42,371 nt of DNA, from contig JAFUYP010000004.1 in NCBI GenBank assembly GCA_017470535.1, positions 1 through 42,371 on the forward strand, in the 5' to 3' direction. This DNA is from Ruminococcus sp. Its GTDB lineage: Bacteria; Bacillota; Clostridia; Oscillospirales; Ruminococcaceae. This document shows, in pieces, positions 1-7,487 of the stretch; the stretch's first letter is position 1; the number at the start of each line of letters is the position of its first letter. The position numbers and the translations under genes were made by a program. The notes under the pieces were generated by a model that had not been told where the DNA came from, did no database searches, and saw only the letters and a program-made list of their open reading frames with translations.

Positions 1-87
1 CCGCTTTGCGGACATATTTCAAAATATATCGCCGCAGGCGATGCCTTGATTATTATTTCTTATTTATTCTTTCTTCTTTTTTCTTTT

Positions 88-174
88 AGCAGGCGCTGCA
101 CTAAGTAACGCAAAGACACTTCTGCCGTGATACAGCAGAAGTGTCGGAATAAAAACTTCTTTATTGCGCCTGCG
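88..174. other. Nested inverted repeats downstream of trmB
   Basis: The inner hairpin has an 11-bp perfect stem (115-125 pairing with 135-145, GACACTTCTGC) and a 9-nt loop. It sits inside an outer 8-bp repeat (89-96, GCAGGCGC, pairing with 166-173). The position is just after the minus-strand trmB stop, so it may end that operon. However, the minus-strand T-run after the stem is short (TTTGCG), so it is not a classic intrinsic terminator. The remaining sequence, 1-88, has no gene that I can see. It holds a pyrimidine-rich tract at about 55-86. Confidence 0.5.
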
Positions 175-196
175 CTAATACGGACTCTTTTGTGCT

Positions 197-865
197 TTAT
201 AAAATATGTGCTTCAAGCCTGTATATCGGCTGACCAAGCTCTGTGAAGCGTGTTTCGTATTCTGTCATTATGTTTCCTTCAAAGCCTGAATCATGCAGAT
301 CGAGCGATACATTCTTTATTCCGAAGCCGGAATGTGAGAACTCTTCAATGGAAAACTCAAAAAGCTGCATATTGTCGGTCTTCTGATGTATCTCGGCGTC
401 AGCAGTCATTATGCGCTTGTAGATGTCAAGGAACTTCCTGTGCGTGAGTCTGTGTGAAGCATAGGACTTTTTGGGAAACGGGCAGCTGAAATTAAGATAT
501 ATCCGCCCGATAGATGAAAGTGGTATGTAGCTTTCAAGATATTCCGCACCGCCACGCAGGAAGTATACATTTGTGATACCCTGTTCTATCGCTTTTTCGG
601 CAGCGTCAACTATGACATTGCTTGCCTTTTCGACTGCAAGATAATTAATATCCGGGTTAAGAGCTGCAAGCTCGCAGATGAATTTTCCTTTTCCGCAGCC
701 TATCTCCATATGTATCGGGTTATCATTTTTAAACAGCTCTCTGAGGTCAAGTATGCTCTCCTCGGTCTTTACCGAGAAATCCCTGTCCTCCCTGTCCATA
801 AAGATTATCCTGTCGCCGCACGCTGAAAGTCTGTCCTCAAGGTGCTTTTTTCTTCTCATTCTCAT
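197..865 (-). CDS. trmB: tRNA (guanine-N7-)-methyltransferase (TrmB), divergent motif
   Basis: 222 residues, a normal length for TrmB, which uses SAM to methylate G46 in the tRNA variable loop. Visible features are the SAM-binding loop IGCGKGKF (about residue 55), NFSCPFPKKSYASHRLTH (about 125-142), the KTDN..LFEFS segment and the C-terminal TEYETRF...GQPIYR motif. The start at 865 follows AAAGGAAT. The gene begins 5 nt after the CmpB-like gene and is the last of a five-gene minus-strand operon. Oddity: the family motif normally reads FSDPWPKKRHxKRRLT. Here the Asp, His and first Arg positions are Cys, Tyr and His, although the downstream Asp, Thr and Glu motifs are kept. The family assignment is firm; full activity is not. 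Confidence 0.88.
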   Translation of the reverse strand: MRMRRKKHLEDRLSACGDRIIFMDREDRDFSVKTEESILDLRELFKNDNPIHMEIGCGKGKFICELAALNPDINYLAVEKASNVIVDAAEKAIEQGITNVYFLRGGAEYLESYIPLSSIGRIYLNFSCPFPKKSYASHRLTHRKFLDIYKRIMTADAEIHQKTDNMQLFEFSIEEFSHSGFGIKNVSLDLHDSGFEGNIMTEYETRFTELGQPIYRLEAHIL

Positions 866-870
866 ATCTT

Positions 871-1671
871 TTATTCCTTTGTTTTGTCATTTCTTTTTAT
901 CGTATTATGGTAAAAATCGTTTAGCCGTCCGAGTTTTGCCTGCTCGAGCTGTTTTTGCATATATTCTTTAAGTCGCTCTCTGAAAGACTGTTCAGTTCCT
1001 AATGCACGCATGAACCTGTATTTTTCCTTTGTCTGTTCAGCCCGTGAGCGAATGTATCTTTTGAGTTCCTCGTAGCGGATTATCATTTCGTTTTCTTCTG
1101 CAAATGCTTTTATTTTTGCAGTGAGCTTGAATGTGTAGGACAGGTCTACAAAGAAAACTCCATAAAAGATCCCTATCAAAAATGAAAACAGCAGATTATG
1201 TGAGAACCACACAAGAAAAGCGAGTATCCTCGGGTGTAAAAAATAGTAGTACACAGCACCTATCAGAGTCCAGCCAAGAGAATACTTTACGCAGATTATA
1301 CCCTTGTAATTAAATCGTATCTGTGAATAGTCCCACAGCTTTATATGTCGGCGTATTATGAATATCTCACCTGCTATCAGCTCTATCAGGGTCATAGCAG
1401 CTGCTATTGATAAGAGAATAACGGCTGTTTTCAGAGTATCGCTTTCTATATCAATATACTTTTCACACAGTGAGATATGATACAAAAGTAAAAGACCGAA
1501 CCCGTAGATCGGAAGATAAGGTCCACATAAAAAGCCTGGATTTATCCACAGGCGTTGTTTATTATCAGGCTCAAATCTGCGGAATATGACTTCAATACAC
1601 CAGCCTGTTATGCTGCCTGCCGAAAAGATCAGGGCGATCTTTATCAGATAAAAAAGTATGTTTGTTTCCAT
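871..1671 (-). CDS. CmpB-like putative ABC-transporter permease family membrane protein
   Basis: 266 residues. The N-terminal half has several hydrophobic segments and the signature GWCIEVIFRRF...NPGFLCGPYLPIYGFG of the ABC_trans_CmpB (formerly DUF1113) family, which is common in Firmicutes. A Lys/Arg/Glu-rich, probably helical cytoplasmic tail follows from about residue 185. The biochemical role of this family is not well established and no ATPase partner is encoded beside it, so the transporter name is nominal. It lies 14 nt after the preceding gene and 5 nt before trmB, indicating co-transcription. The ribosome binding site is weak. Confidence 0.75.
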   Translation of the reverse strand: METNILFYLIKIALIFSAGSITGWCIEVIFRRFEPDNKQRLWINPGFLCGPYLPIYGFGLLLLYHISLCEKYIDIESDTLKTAVILLSIAAAMTLIELIAGEIFIIRRHIKLWDYSQIRFNYKGIICVKYSLGWTLIGAVYYYFLHPRILAFLVWFSHNLLFSFLIGIFYGVFFVDLSYTFKLTAKIKAFAEENEMIIRYEELKRYIRSRAEQTKEKYRFMRALGTEQSFRERLKEYMQKQLEQAKLGRLNDFYHNTIKRNDKTKE

Positions 1672-1685
1672 GACATTGATCTTCG

Positions 1686-2270
1686 TTATTTCTTTAAGCT
1701 GTCAGCATAGTAGTTTAGATTGCTCGTGACCTTTTTGTACATGGTGTCCGCACCTGTGAGTATATTCTCATAGGGGTAGAAGGTTATCAGTACCTCACAT
1801 TCCTCTTCACCCTCGTAGCCGGGCGTTACCTTGAAAATAAACCTTTCGTCCTTTCCGGACAGCAGCTGTTCGAGCCTTTCTTTTTTGCCCATTCTGTTTT
1901 CTTCGGGGATAGCGATGTCTTTGAACTTTGCCTGATAGATGTATTTGCCGTCGCTTTTCTTTATACGCTCCAGACGCTTGACCACCTTGCGGTTTTTGCT
2001 GTCATCGCCGGCAATAAGCGTGATAGTCGAAAACGTGAGCCTGCCCTTATCTATCTCATCGCACGCAAAGCTCACTGCAAAGCCCTTGTCTGATGCCTTT
2101 CCCGAGCTTTCGCCCATAAAGGTGAATTCAAGCCCGTTTATCATGATGCCGCTGTTTTGCAATAGCCGCAGCTTTACATCATTGCCCATGAATTTACGGG
2201 TAAGATCATTTATCATCTTAGCCTGTGCCGCACCGATCGACGCGGGCTTTTTTCTCTTCTTGCCCTTCAT
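1686..2270 (-). CDS. Hypothetical protein, 194 aa, in the galK operon
   Basis: I do not recognise this protein. It is basic at the N-terminus (MKGKKRKKPAS), has no signal peptide or membrane segment, and looks like a soluble alpha/beta protein. Its alternating hydrophobic stretches, for example GRLTFSTITLIAG and CEVLITFYPYE, suggest beta strands. Its ATG at 2270 overlaps the galactokinase stop codon by one base (TAATG), so translation is probably coupled. That coupling and the tight operon make it a real gene, but they do not reveal its role. Confidence 0.7.
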   Translation of the reverse strand: MKGKKRKKPASIGAAQAKMINDLTRKFMGNDVKLRLLQNSGIMINGLEFTFMGESSGKASDKGFAVSFACDEIDKGRLTFSTITLIAGDDSKNRKVVKRLERIKKSDGKYIYQAKFKDIAIPEENRMGKKERLEQLLSGKDERFIFKVTPGYEGEEECEVLITFYPYENILTGADTMYKKVTSNLNYYADSLKK

Positions 2271-3508
2271 TATGTAAGATCGACCTCGGTCCCGCCGACT
2301 GGTCTTATGGAGAGTACATGGCAGGCACCCTCGCCGAAAAGATTCTCCTGCGCACTTATAAACTCACCCAGCTTTTCCTCGGGAACAAATGCCTGTATAG
2401 TACCTGCAAAACCACCGCCGTGAACTCTGCACGCACCACTGTCGCCAAGCACGCTCTTAGCGGTATACAGCCCAAGACTTACGCCCTGATTTTTAGGGTC
2501 TTTGTTGGCGTAGATGTTCTGGAGATAGCAGTAGCTTGAATACCCCGACTCGTTTACGAGCTTTAAGAAAGTATCAAAATCACCGCTTTCAAGCGCCTGA
2601 GCCTGTTTTACTACACGCTCATTGTCATCAAAGAAGTGCAGCGCTCTGAGTACCGCCCTGTCACCGCAGCGTCGTCTTAATGCTTCGTAGTTTTTAAGGA
2701 TAACACTCTTGTCGAGCTGTCTTAAACAGTCCTTTGCAAAGAATTCTGCCACCGACTTCATCTCGGAAGGGATAGCCGCATACTCGGGTGTCAGGTCGTG
2801 GTGTGAACCCTTTGTGTCAACTATGCAAAGACGGTATCCGCTCTTTTCAAAGTCAAAGCTGATAGCCTTTATCTCAGGTGCTTTAAGATCCTTGAAATCT
2901 ATCGTTATAAATCCGCCGACGCTTGATGCCATCTGATCCATAAGACCGGAGGGCTTGCCAAAAAACTCGTTTTCAGCCGTCTGCGATGCCATTGCTATTT
3001 TAACAGCGTCTATCTCGCCGTCGTTGTACAGCGAATTGAGGATATTGCCCACCAGCACTTCAAATGCCGCCGAAGAGGAGATGCCGGAGCCTTTCATGAC
3101 ATTTGATGTGGTGTAGGCATTAAAGCCCCCTGCCTTGTAGCCCATTCTTGTGAATGCTGCTGCAACACCCCTTATAAGTGCAGCGGATGAATTGACCTCT
3201 GACTCGTCAGGCTCTAAAACAGAAATGTCTATCTCGTCCTCCGGGAAGCCCTCGGACTTTATCCTGATGATATTATCATCTCTCTTTGTGACACAGGCGA
3301 TAACGTCAAGTGAAACAGCGCACGCAAGCACCCTGCCGCAGTTATGGTCGGTGTGATTGCCGCCGACTTCACTTCTGCCGGAGGCTGAAAAATACCTCTG
3401 TGACGGCTCACCGAATATCCTTTCAAACTTCTGTTTTGCTTTTTCAAATCTTGCTCTTTGTTCATCGGCAGCCCTGCCGTAGATCTTTTCGAGCTTATTA
3501 ATAGCCAT
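2270..3508 (-). CDS. galK: Galactokinase (GHMP kinase family)
   Basis: 412 residues. Phosphorylates galactose at C1 with ATP (Leloir pathway). Visible are the sugar-binding signature GRSEVGGNHTDHNCGRV (about residues 46-62), the GHMP ATP-binding loop MKGSGISSSAAFEVLVG, and a C-terminal GACRVHGGGFAGTIQ motif. The start is set at 3508 because GGAGGAAGAG lies just upstream. The open frame continues to 3775, but that part overlaps the SEDS gene and reads as non-homologous sequence. The GNHTDHN form rather than GEHTDYN is seen in clostridial galactokinases. It lies 29 nt after the SEDS gene. The beta-galactosidase at 17534 could supply its substrate, but the two are not in one operon. Confidence 0.9.
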   Translation of the reverse strand: MAINKLEKIYGRAADEQRARFEKAKQKFERIFGEPSQRYFSASGRSEVGGNHTDHNCGRVLACAVSLDVIACVTKRDDNIIRIKSEGFPEDEIDISVLEPDESEVNSSAALIRGVAAAFTRMGYKAGGFNAYTTSNVMKGSGISSSAAFEVLVGNILNSLYNDGEIDAVKIAMASQTAENEFFGKPSGLMDQMASSVGGFITIDFKDLKAPEIKAISFDFEKSGYRLCIVDTKGSHHDLTPEYAAIPSEMKSVAEFFAKDCLRQLDKSVILKNYEALRRRCGDRAVLRALHFFDDNERVVKQAQALESGDFDTFLKLVNESGYSSYCYLQNIYANKDPKNQGVSLGLYTAKSVLGDSGACRVHGGGFAGTIQAFVPEEKLGEFISAQENLFGEGACHVLSIRPVGGTEVDLT

Positions 3509-3537
3509 ATCTCTTCCTCCAAATCTATAATGATCTG

Positions 3538-4626
3538 TTATTGTGTCGTAACTGTAAGTGCAGCCATGGCATATGCCGATATGACTGCCGTGCCTCCTGC
3601 CGAAACGAACGGCAGAACTACCCCCACTACCGGGAAAAGCGAAAGGTTCATAGCGGTATTTATCACCGCCTGAGATGCAAGCGCTGCCATGACACCTGCA
3701 CTCATAAGAGTAACAAAGCGGCTCTTTTTGTCGGTGCGTGCAAAGCGTCTGATAAGGATAGCGAGCAGCAGACATACTGCCATAACGCCTGCAAATCCGA
3801 AAAGCTGTGCTATGAACGATAATATAAAATCATTGTGCGACGACGAAACGTATACAAAGTCCCTGCTGCCTGAAAAAAGCTGACCTGTAAGACCGCCGTC
3901 GGTCATGGCGCTTCTGGCGCTTAGCTGCTGATAGCCTGTCCCGTATGGGTCGAGCGACGGGTCAAGGGAAGAAAGAATGCGAGCCTTCTGGTCACTGTTG
4001 AGGATAAACCTCCACGCTACTGAAAACACGAGAGGTATCACAACGACTGAAAGCGCCGCCAGCCCCTTGTTCACCCCGGAGCAGAAAAGCATCACTGCTG
4101 TTATTATCAGAAATATCAAAAGTGTGCCCATATCCCTTTGCAGGAAAACAACTGCACAGCATCCGCCGGATACAAGAAAAAACAACAGATAGCGTGCAAG
4201 CCCCCTGAGAGATGATGAAAGTATCTGTGCAAGCACTGCGATCATTGCGGCTTTTAGAAGCTCTGACGGCTGTACTGATACGCCCATGACCGACAGCCAC
4301 GCCTTATCATCATCAACAGTCACGCCAAGGGGCGTGAGGGTAAGGACTGTAAGCGCAAAGCATATTATGAACACAAACGGTGTGAGCCGCCTGATAAGCC
4401 CCTCGCCCGATAGTATTATCAGCAAAAACAGCACTATCCCTATAAGCACGCTCAGCGCCTGTATCATTACTGCACGGGACGAGAACCCACGGGTGATAAG
4501 ATAGCCGTGATTATGCTCTGAAAGCTCAAACAGCGCATATACCGATATGACGCTGAGTGCCGCCATACATACGACCATCACCGCATCTGTATTAAAAATG
4601 CGTCTATATAATTTATTATACAACAT
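3538..4626 (-). CDS. SEDS family peptidoglycan glycosyltransferase (FtsW/RodA/SpoVE-like)
   Basis: 362 residues with about ten membrane segments. SEDS proteins polymerise lipid II glycan strands at the membrane with a class B PBP. Family motifs are present: VSVQPSELLKAAMI, QRDMGTLLIF, the long loop GTGYQQLSARSAMTDGGLTG, SSHNDFILSFIAQLFGFAG (its Asp is the position regarded as catalytic) and PFVSAGGTAVISAYA. The start at 4626 is chosen because TAACGGAGGTAAAT precedes it; the upstream extension to 4689 has no ribosome binding site support. The sequence does not separate FtsW, RodA and SpoVE, and no PBP or mreB gene is adjacent. It is the first gene of the minus-strand operon. Confidence 0.87.
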   Translation of the reverse strand: MLYNKLYRRIFNTDAVMVVCMAALSVISVYALFELSEHNHGYLITRGFSSRAVMIQALSVLIGIVLFLLIILSGEGLIRRLTPFVFIICFALTVLTLTPLGVTVDDDKAWLSVMGVSVQPSELLKAAMIAVLAQILSSSLRGLARYLLFFLVSGGCCAVVFLQRDMGTLLIFLIITAVMLFCSGVNKGLAALSVVVIPLVFSVAWRFILNSDQKARILSSLDPSLDPYGTGYQQLSARSAMTDGGLTGQLFSGSRDFVYVSSSHNDFILSFIAQLFGFAGVMAVCLLLAILIRRFARTDKKSRFVTLMSAGVMAALASQAVINTAMNLSLFPVVGVVLPFVSAGGTAVISAYAMAALTVTTQ

Positions 4627-4736
4627 ATTTACCTCCGTTACAAGAGCTGTGAGAGAAATTTTACAATTATTTTTCCCTGAAAACTGCATTTGATACTGAC
4701 ATAAAGCACCACGGCGGCAAAATCTTAAAAAAGATA

Positions 4737-4765
4737 TTGCATTTTTACTTGAAATATGCTATAAT
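4737..4765 (+). promoter_or_regulatory. Sigma-A-type promoter for iorA, extended -10
   Basis: A perfect TATAAT at 4760-4765 is preceded by an extended TGC, with a weak TTGCAT -35 at 4737-4742 and 17-bp spacing. The leader then holds a small hairpin, GCAGGG-CTT-CCCTGC (4804-4818), directly before the GTGAGG ribosome binding site of iorA. Confidence 0.6.
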
Positions 4766-4838
4766 AAATTAGTATGCAAGAAAATTGTAGAAGAATATTA
4801 TTCGCAGGGCTTCCCTGCATGAAAGTGAGGTCAAAAAT

Positions 4839-6566
4839 ATGAACAAGCTCATGCTTGGAAATGCAGCTTTTGCAAGAGGTCTTTATGAGGCAGGCTGTAC
4901 GTTTGTATCCTCCTACCCGGGCACACCTTCTACCGAGGTGACGGAAGAGGCTGCAAAATATGATGAAATGTACGCAGAATGGGCACCTAATGAAAAGGTG
5001 GCTATGGAGGCAGCACTCGGTGCGTCGATAGCAGGTGCAAGGAGCTTCTGCGGTATGAAGCACGTCGGTCTTAACGTTGCTGCCGATCCTTTGTATACAG
5101 CGGGATATACGGGCGTTAATGCCGGTATGGTCATCTGTGTGGCTGATGACCCGGGTATGCACTCGTCACAGAACGAGCAGGATTCACGTCACCATGCTAT
5201 TGCATCTAAGGTATGTATGGTAGAGCCGTCTGATTCGCAGGAGTGCAAGGAATTCACAAAGGCAGCTTTCGAGCTGTCGGAGCAGTACGATACTCCTGTT
5301 ATAGTCAGAATGACTACAAGAGTTGCTCACTCACAGTCGATAGTCGAGCTTAATGACAGAGTGGACAACGGACTTAAAGAATACAAGAAAGATATTTCCA
5401 AATTCGTTATGATGCCGGGCAATGCTATCAGACGTCACCCGATAGTTGAGGACAAGCTCAGAAGGCTTGCGGAGTTTTCTGAAACTTCACCGCTCAACAA
5501 GGTGGAATACAACGACACAAGGATAGGCGTTATCACAAGCGGTATCTGCTACCAGTACGCTAAGGAAGCGCTCGGCGACAAGGCAAGCTACTTAAAGCTC
5601 GGTATCGTCGTACCGATGCCCGAAAAGCTGATAAAGGACTTTGCCGCAAAGGTTGACAAGCTGTATGTCATAGAGGAGCTTGACCCGGTGATCGAGAACC
5701 ATTGCAAGGCGCTGGGTATCGAGGTCATAGGCAAGGAGCTTTTCGGTATGTGCGGCGAGATATTTCAGTCCGGCGTTGCCGAGAAGATACTCGGTGAGAA
5801 AAAGGAGGTCGTTTCGTTCGACGAGCCTGTTCCGCCCCGTCCGCCGGCAATGTGTGCAGGCTGCCCCCACAGAGGACTTTTCTATTGCCTGTCAAAGCTC
5901 GGCGTTTATGTATCGGGCGATATAGGCTGCTATACGCTTGGTGCTGCTGCACCGCTGTGCGCTATGGATACTACTATCTGCATGGGCGCATCAATATCGG
6001 CACTCCACGGCTATAACAAGGTAAGGGGCAAGGATTCCGAGAAAAAGAGCGTTGCGGTCATCGGCGACTCTACATTCATGCACAGCGGTATGACAGGTCT
6101 TGTAAATGTCGCATACAACGCATCAAATACAGTTACTATAATACTTGATAACTCTATCACAGGTATGACAGGTCATCAGCAGAACCCGACAACAGGCAAG
6201 AACTTGAAGGGTGATCCTGCTGCGGCTGTGAACCTTGAAGAGCTTTGCCGCTCGATAGGTATAAAGAGCGTAAGAGTTGCAGACCCGTACAATATGGCAC
6301 AAACAGAGAAAATAATCAAGGAAGAGCTTGAAAAGGACGGCCCGTCGGTAATTATTTCAAGAAGACCGTGTGCGCTGCTCAAATACGTTAAGCACAACCC
6401 TCCGCTCAAATGCGATAAGGATAAGTGCGTAGGCTGCAAGCAGTGCCTGAAGATAGGCTGTCCTGCTATAAGCATACATAACGGTAAAATGGAGATAGAC
6501 CATACCCTTTGTGTAGGCTGCGGTATCTGCAAGGAGATGTGCAAGCTCGGCGCTATCGGTGAGTAA
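4839..6566 (+). CDS. iorA: Indolepyruvate:ferredoxin oxidoreductase, alpha subunit
   Basis: 575 residues, typical for IorA. With IorB it interconverts aryl 2-oxoacids (indolepyruvate, phenylpyruvate, hydroxyphenylpyruvate) and arylacetyl-CoA, using thiamine diphosphate and ferredoxin. Visible are the N-terminal SYPGTPSTEV pyrimidine-domain motif, the MCAGCPHRGLFYCL segment (about residue 338), the ThDP-binding GDSTFMHSGMTGLVN region, and two C-terminal 4Fe-4S clusters, CVGCKQCLKIGCP and CVGCGICKEMCK (about 528-570). The start at 4839 follows GTGAGG. It heads a plus-strand operon with iorB, a CoA ligase and an ACT protein, which points to aryl-acid metabolism. Confidence 0.95.
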   Translation: MNKLMLGNAAFARGLYEAGCTFVSSYPGTPSTEVTEEAAKYDEMYAEWAPNEKVAMEAALGASIAGARSFCGMKHVGLNVAADPLYTAGYTGVNAGMVICVADDPGMHSSQNEQDSRHHAIASKVCMVEPSDSQECKEFTKAAFELSEQYDTPVIVRMTTRVAHSQSIVELNDRVDNGLKEYKKDISKFVMMPGNAIRRHPIVEDKLRRLAEFSETSPLNKVEYNDTRIGVITSGICYQYAKEALGDKASYLKLGIVVPMPEKLIKDFAAKVDKLYVIEELDPVIENHCKALGIEVIGKELFGMCGEIFQSGVAEKILGEKKEVVSFDEPVPPRPPAMCAGCPHRGLFYCLSKLGVYVSGDIGCYTLGAAAPLCAMDTTICMGASISALHGYNKVRGKDSEKKSVAVIGDSTFMHSGMTGLVNVAYNASNTVTIILDNSITGMTGHQQNPTTGKNLKGDPAAAVNLEELCRSIGIKSVRVADPYNMAQTEKIIKEELEKDGPSVIISRRPCALLKYVKHNPPLKCDKDKCVGCKQCLKIGCPAISIHNGKMEIDHTLCVGCGICKEMCKLGAIGE

Positions 6567-6568
6567 TA

Positions 6569-6826
6569 ATGAAAAAGAATTTTTATCTGTGCTTATTTGT
6601 TTTGCTTTTGATATTGCAGATGATACTTATCATGGCTTGTTTTATAGGTTCTGCAAGAGCGACAGAGGAGCCAAGCATTGACTATGCACAGGTGTTTACG
6701 TCACTTCTTATCACATCGCCGATAAGTTTGATGATGATCATATCGGCTGTTATCGTGTTTGCGAGATATAGGGATGAAAAGGAAAATGACGAAATAAAAG
6801 AATTCAGACAAAATGATAACTCTTAA
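6569..6826 (+). CDS. Small two-helix membrane protein between iorA and iorB
   Basis: 85 residues and not recognised. There is a hydrophobic N-terminal helix (about 5-27), a short polar loop, a second helix (about 43-65), and a charged C-terminal tail ending around EFRQNDNS. The gene starts 2 nt after the iorA stop, and iorB starts 12 nt after its own stop, so it is very probably translated in the same operon. The predicted topology has both ends inside. It might tether the oxidoreductase to the membrane or be an unrelated insertion; nothing in the sequence decides this. Confidence 0.75.
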   Translation: MKKNFYLCLFVLLLILQMILIMACFIGSARATEEPSIDYAQVFTSLLITSPISLMMIISAVIVFARYRDEKENDEIKEFRQNDNS

Positions 6827-6838
6827 GGAGAATAACTT

Positions 6839-7417
6839 ATGGAAACTAAATCAATAATGATAGTCGGCGTAGGCGGGCAGGGTTCGCTGCTTGCAAGCCG
6901 TATAATAGGAAACGTCCTGCAAAGCCAGGGCTTTGATGTAAAGCTCTCGGAGGTGCATGGAATGAGCCAGCGCGGCGGCTCGGTGGTCACTTATGTAAAG
7001 TACGGCGACAAGGTGTATTCACCTGTCGTTCAGAAGGGCGAGGCTGATATAATCATCAGCTTTGAGCAGCTTGAAGCTGCAAGATATGTGGAGTTCCTCA
7101 AAAAGGGCGGACATATAGTCACCTCCACACAGTCTATCGACCCTATGCCTGTAATAACAGGCGCTGCTGTATATCCCGAGGACGTGATAGGCAAGCTCAA
7201 AGCAAAGGGGATCGACGTTATCGCGGCAGATGCGCTCACACTTGCTGAGCAGGCAGGTACAGCAAAGGCTTCAAATGTCGTGCTTATGGGCGTAGTGTCC
7301 AAGAAAATGGACTTTGACAGAGAAGTATGGATAAAGGCACTCGAGGAGTGCGTGCCTGCTAAGTTCTTAGAGCTTAACAAGAAGGCATTCGAGCTGGGCG
7401 AGCAGGCAGCAGTTTGA
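6839..7417 (+). CDS. iorB: Indolepyruvate:ferredoxin oxidoreductase, beta subunit
   Basis: 192 residues, the usual size of IorB, corresponding to the gamma domain of 2-oxoacid:ferredoxin oxidoreductases. Visible motifs are IVGVGGQGSLLASRIIG (about residues 8-24) and VHGMSQRGGSVVTYVKYG, the family hallmark, followed by ADIIISFEQLEAARY. It is a soluble partner of IorA and binds the CoA/2-oxoacid side of the active site. A GGAGAATAACTT leader precedes its ATG. It is separated from iorA only by the small membrane-protein gene. Confidence 0.94.
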   Translation: METKSIMIVGVGGQGSLLASRIIGNVLQSQGFDVKLSEVHGMSQRGGSVVTYVKYGDKVYSPVVQKGEADIIISFEQLEAARYVEFLKKGGHIVTSTQSIDPMPVITGAAVYPEDVIGKLKAKGIDVIAADALTLAEQAGTAKASNVVLMGVVSKKMDFDREVWIKALEECVPAKFLELNKKAFELGEQAAV

Positions 7418-7487
7418 TTATTTGGTCTTACTACATATACAGCAATAAGACTCGGTATATATTTTAATAAAACAGGAGGACAGAAAA

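Noticed and set aside
3509-3775. N-terminal extension of galactokinase
   Set aside because: It overlaps the SEDS gene, has no homology-like sequence and no ribosome binding site, whereas GGAGGAAGAG marks the start at 3508.
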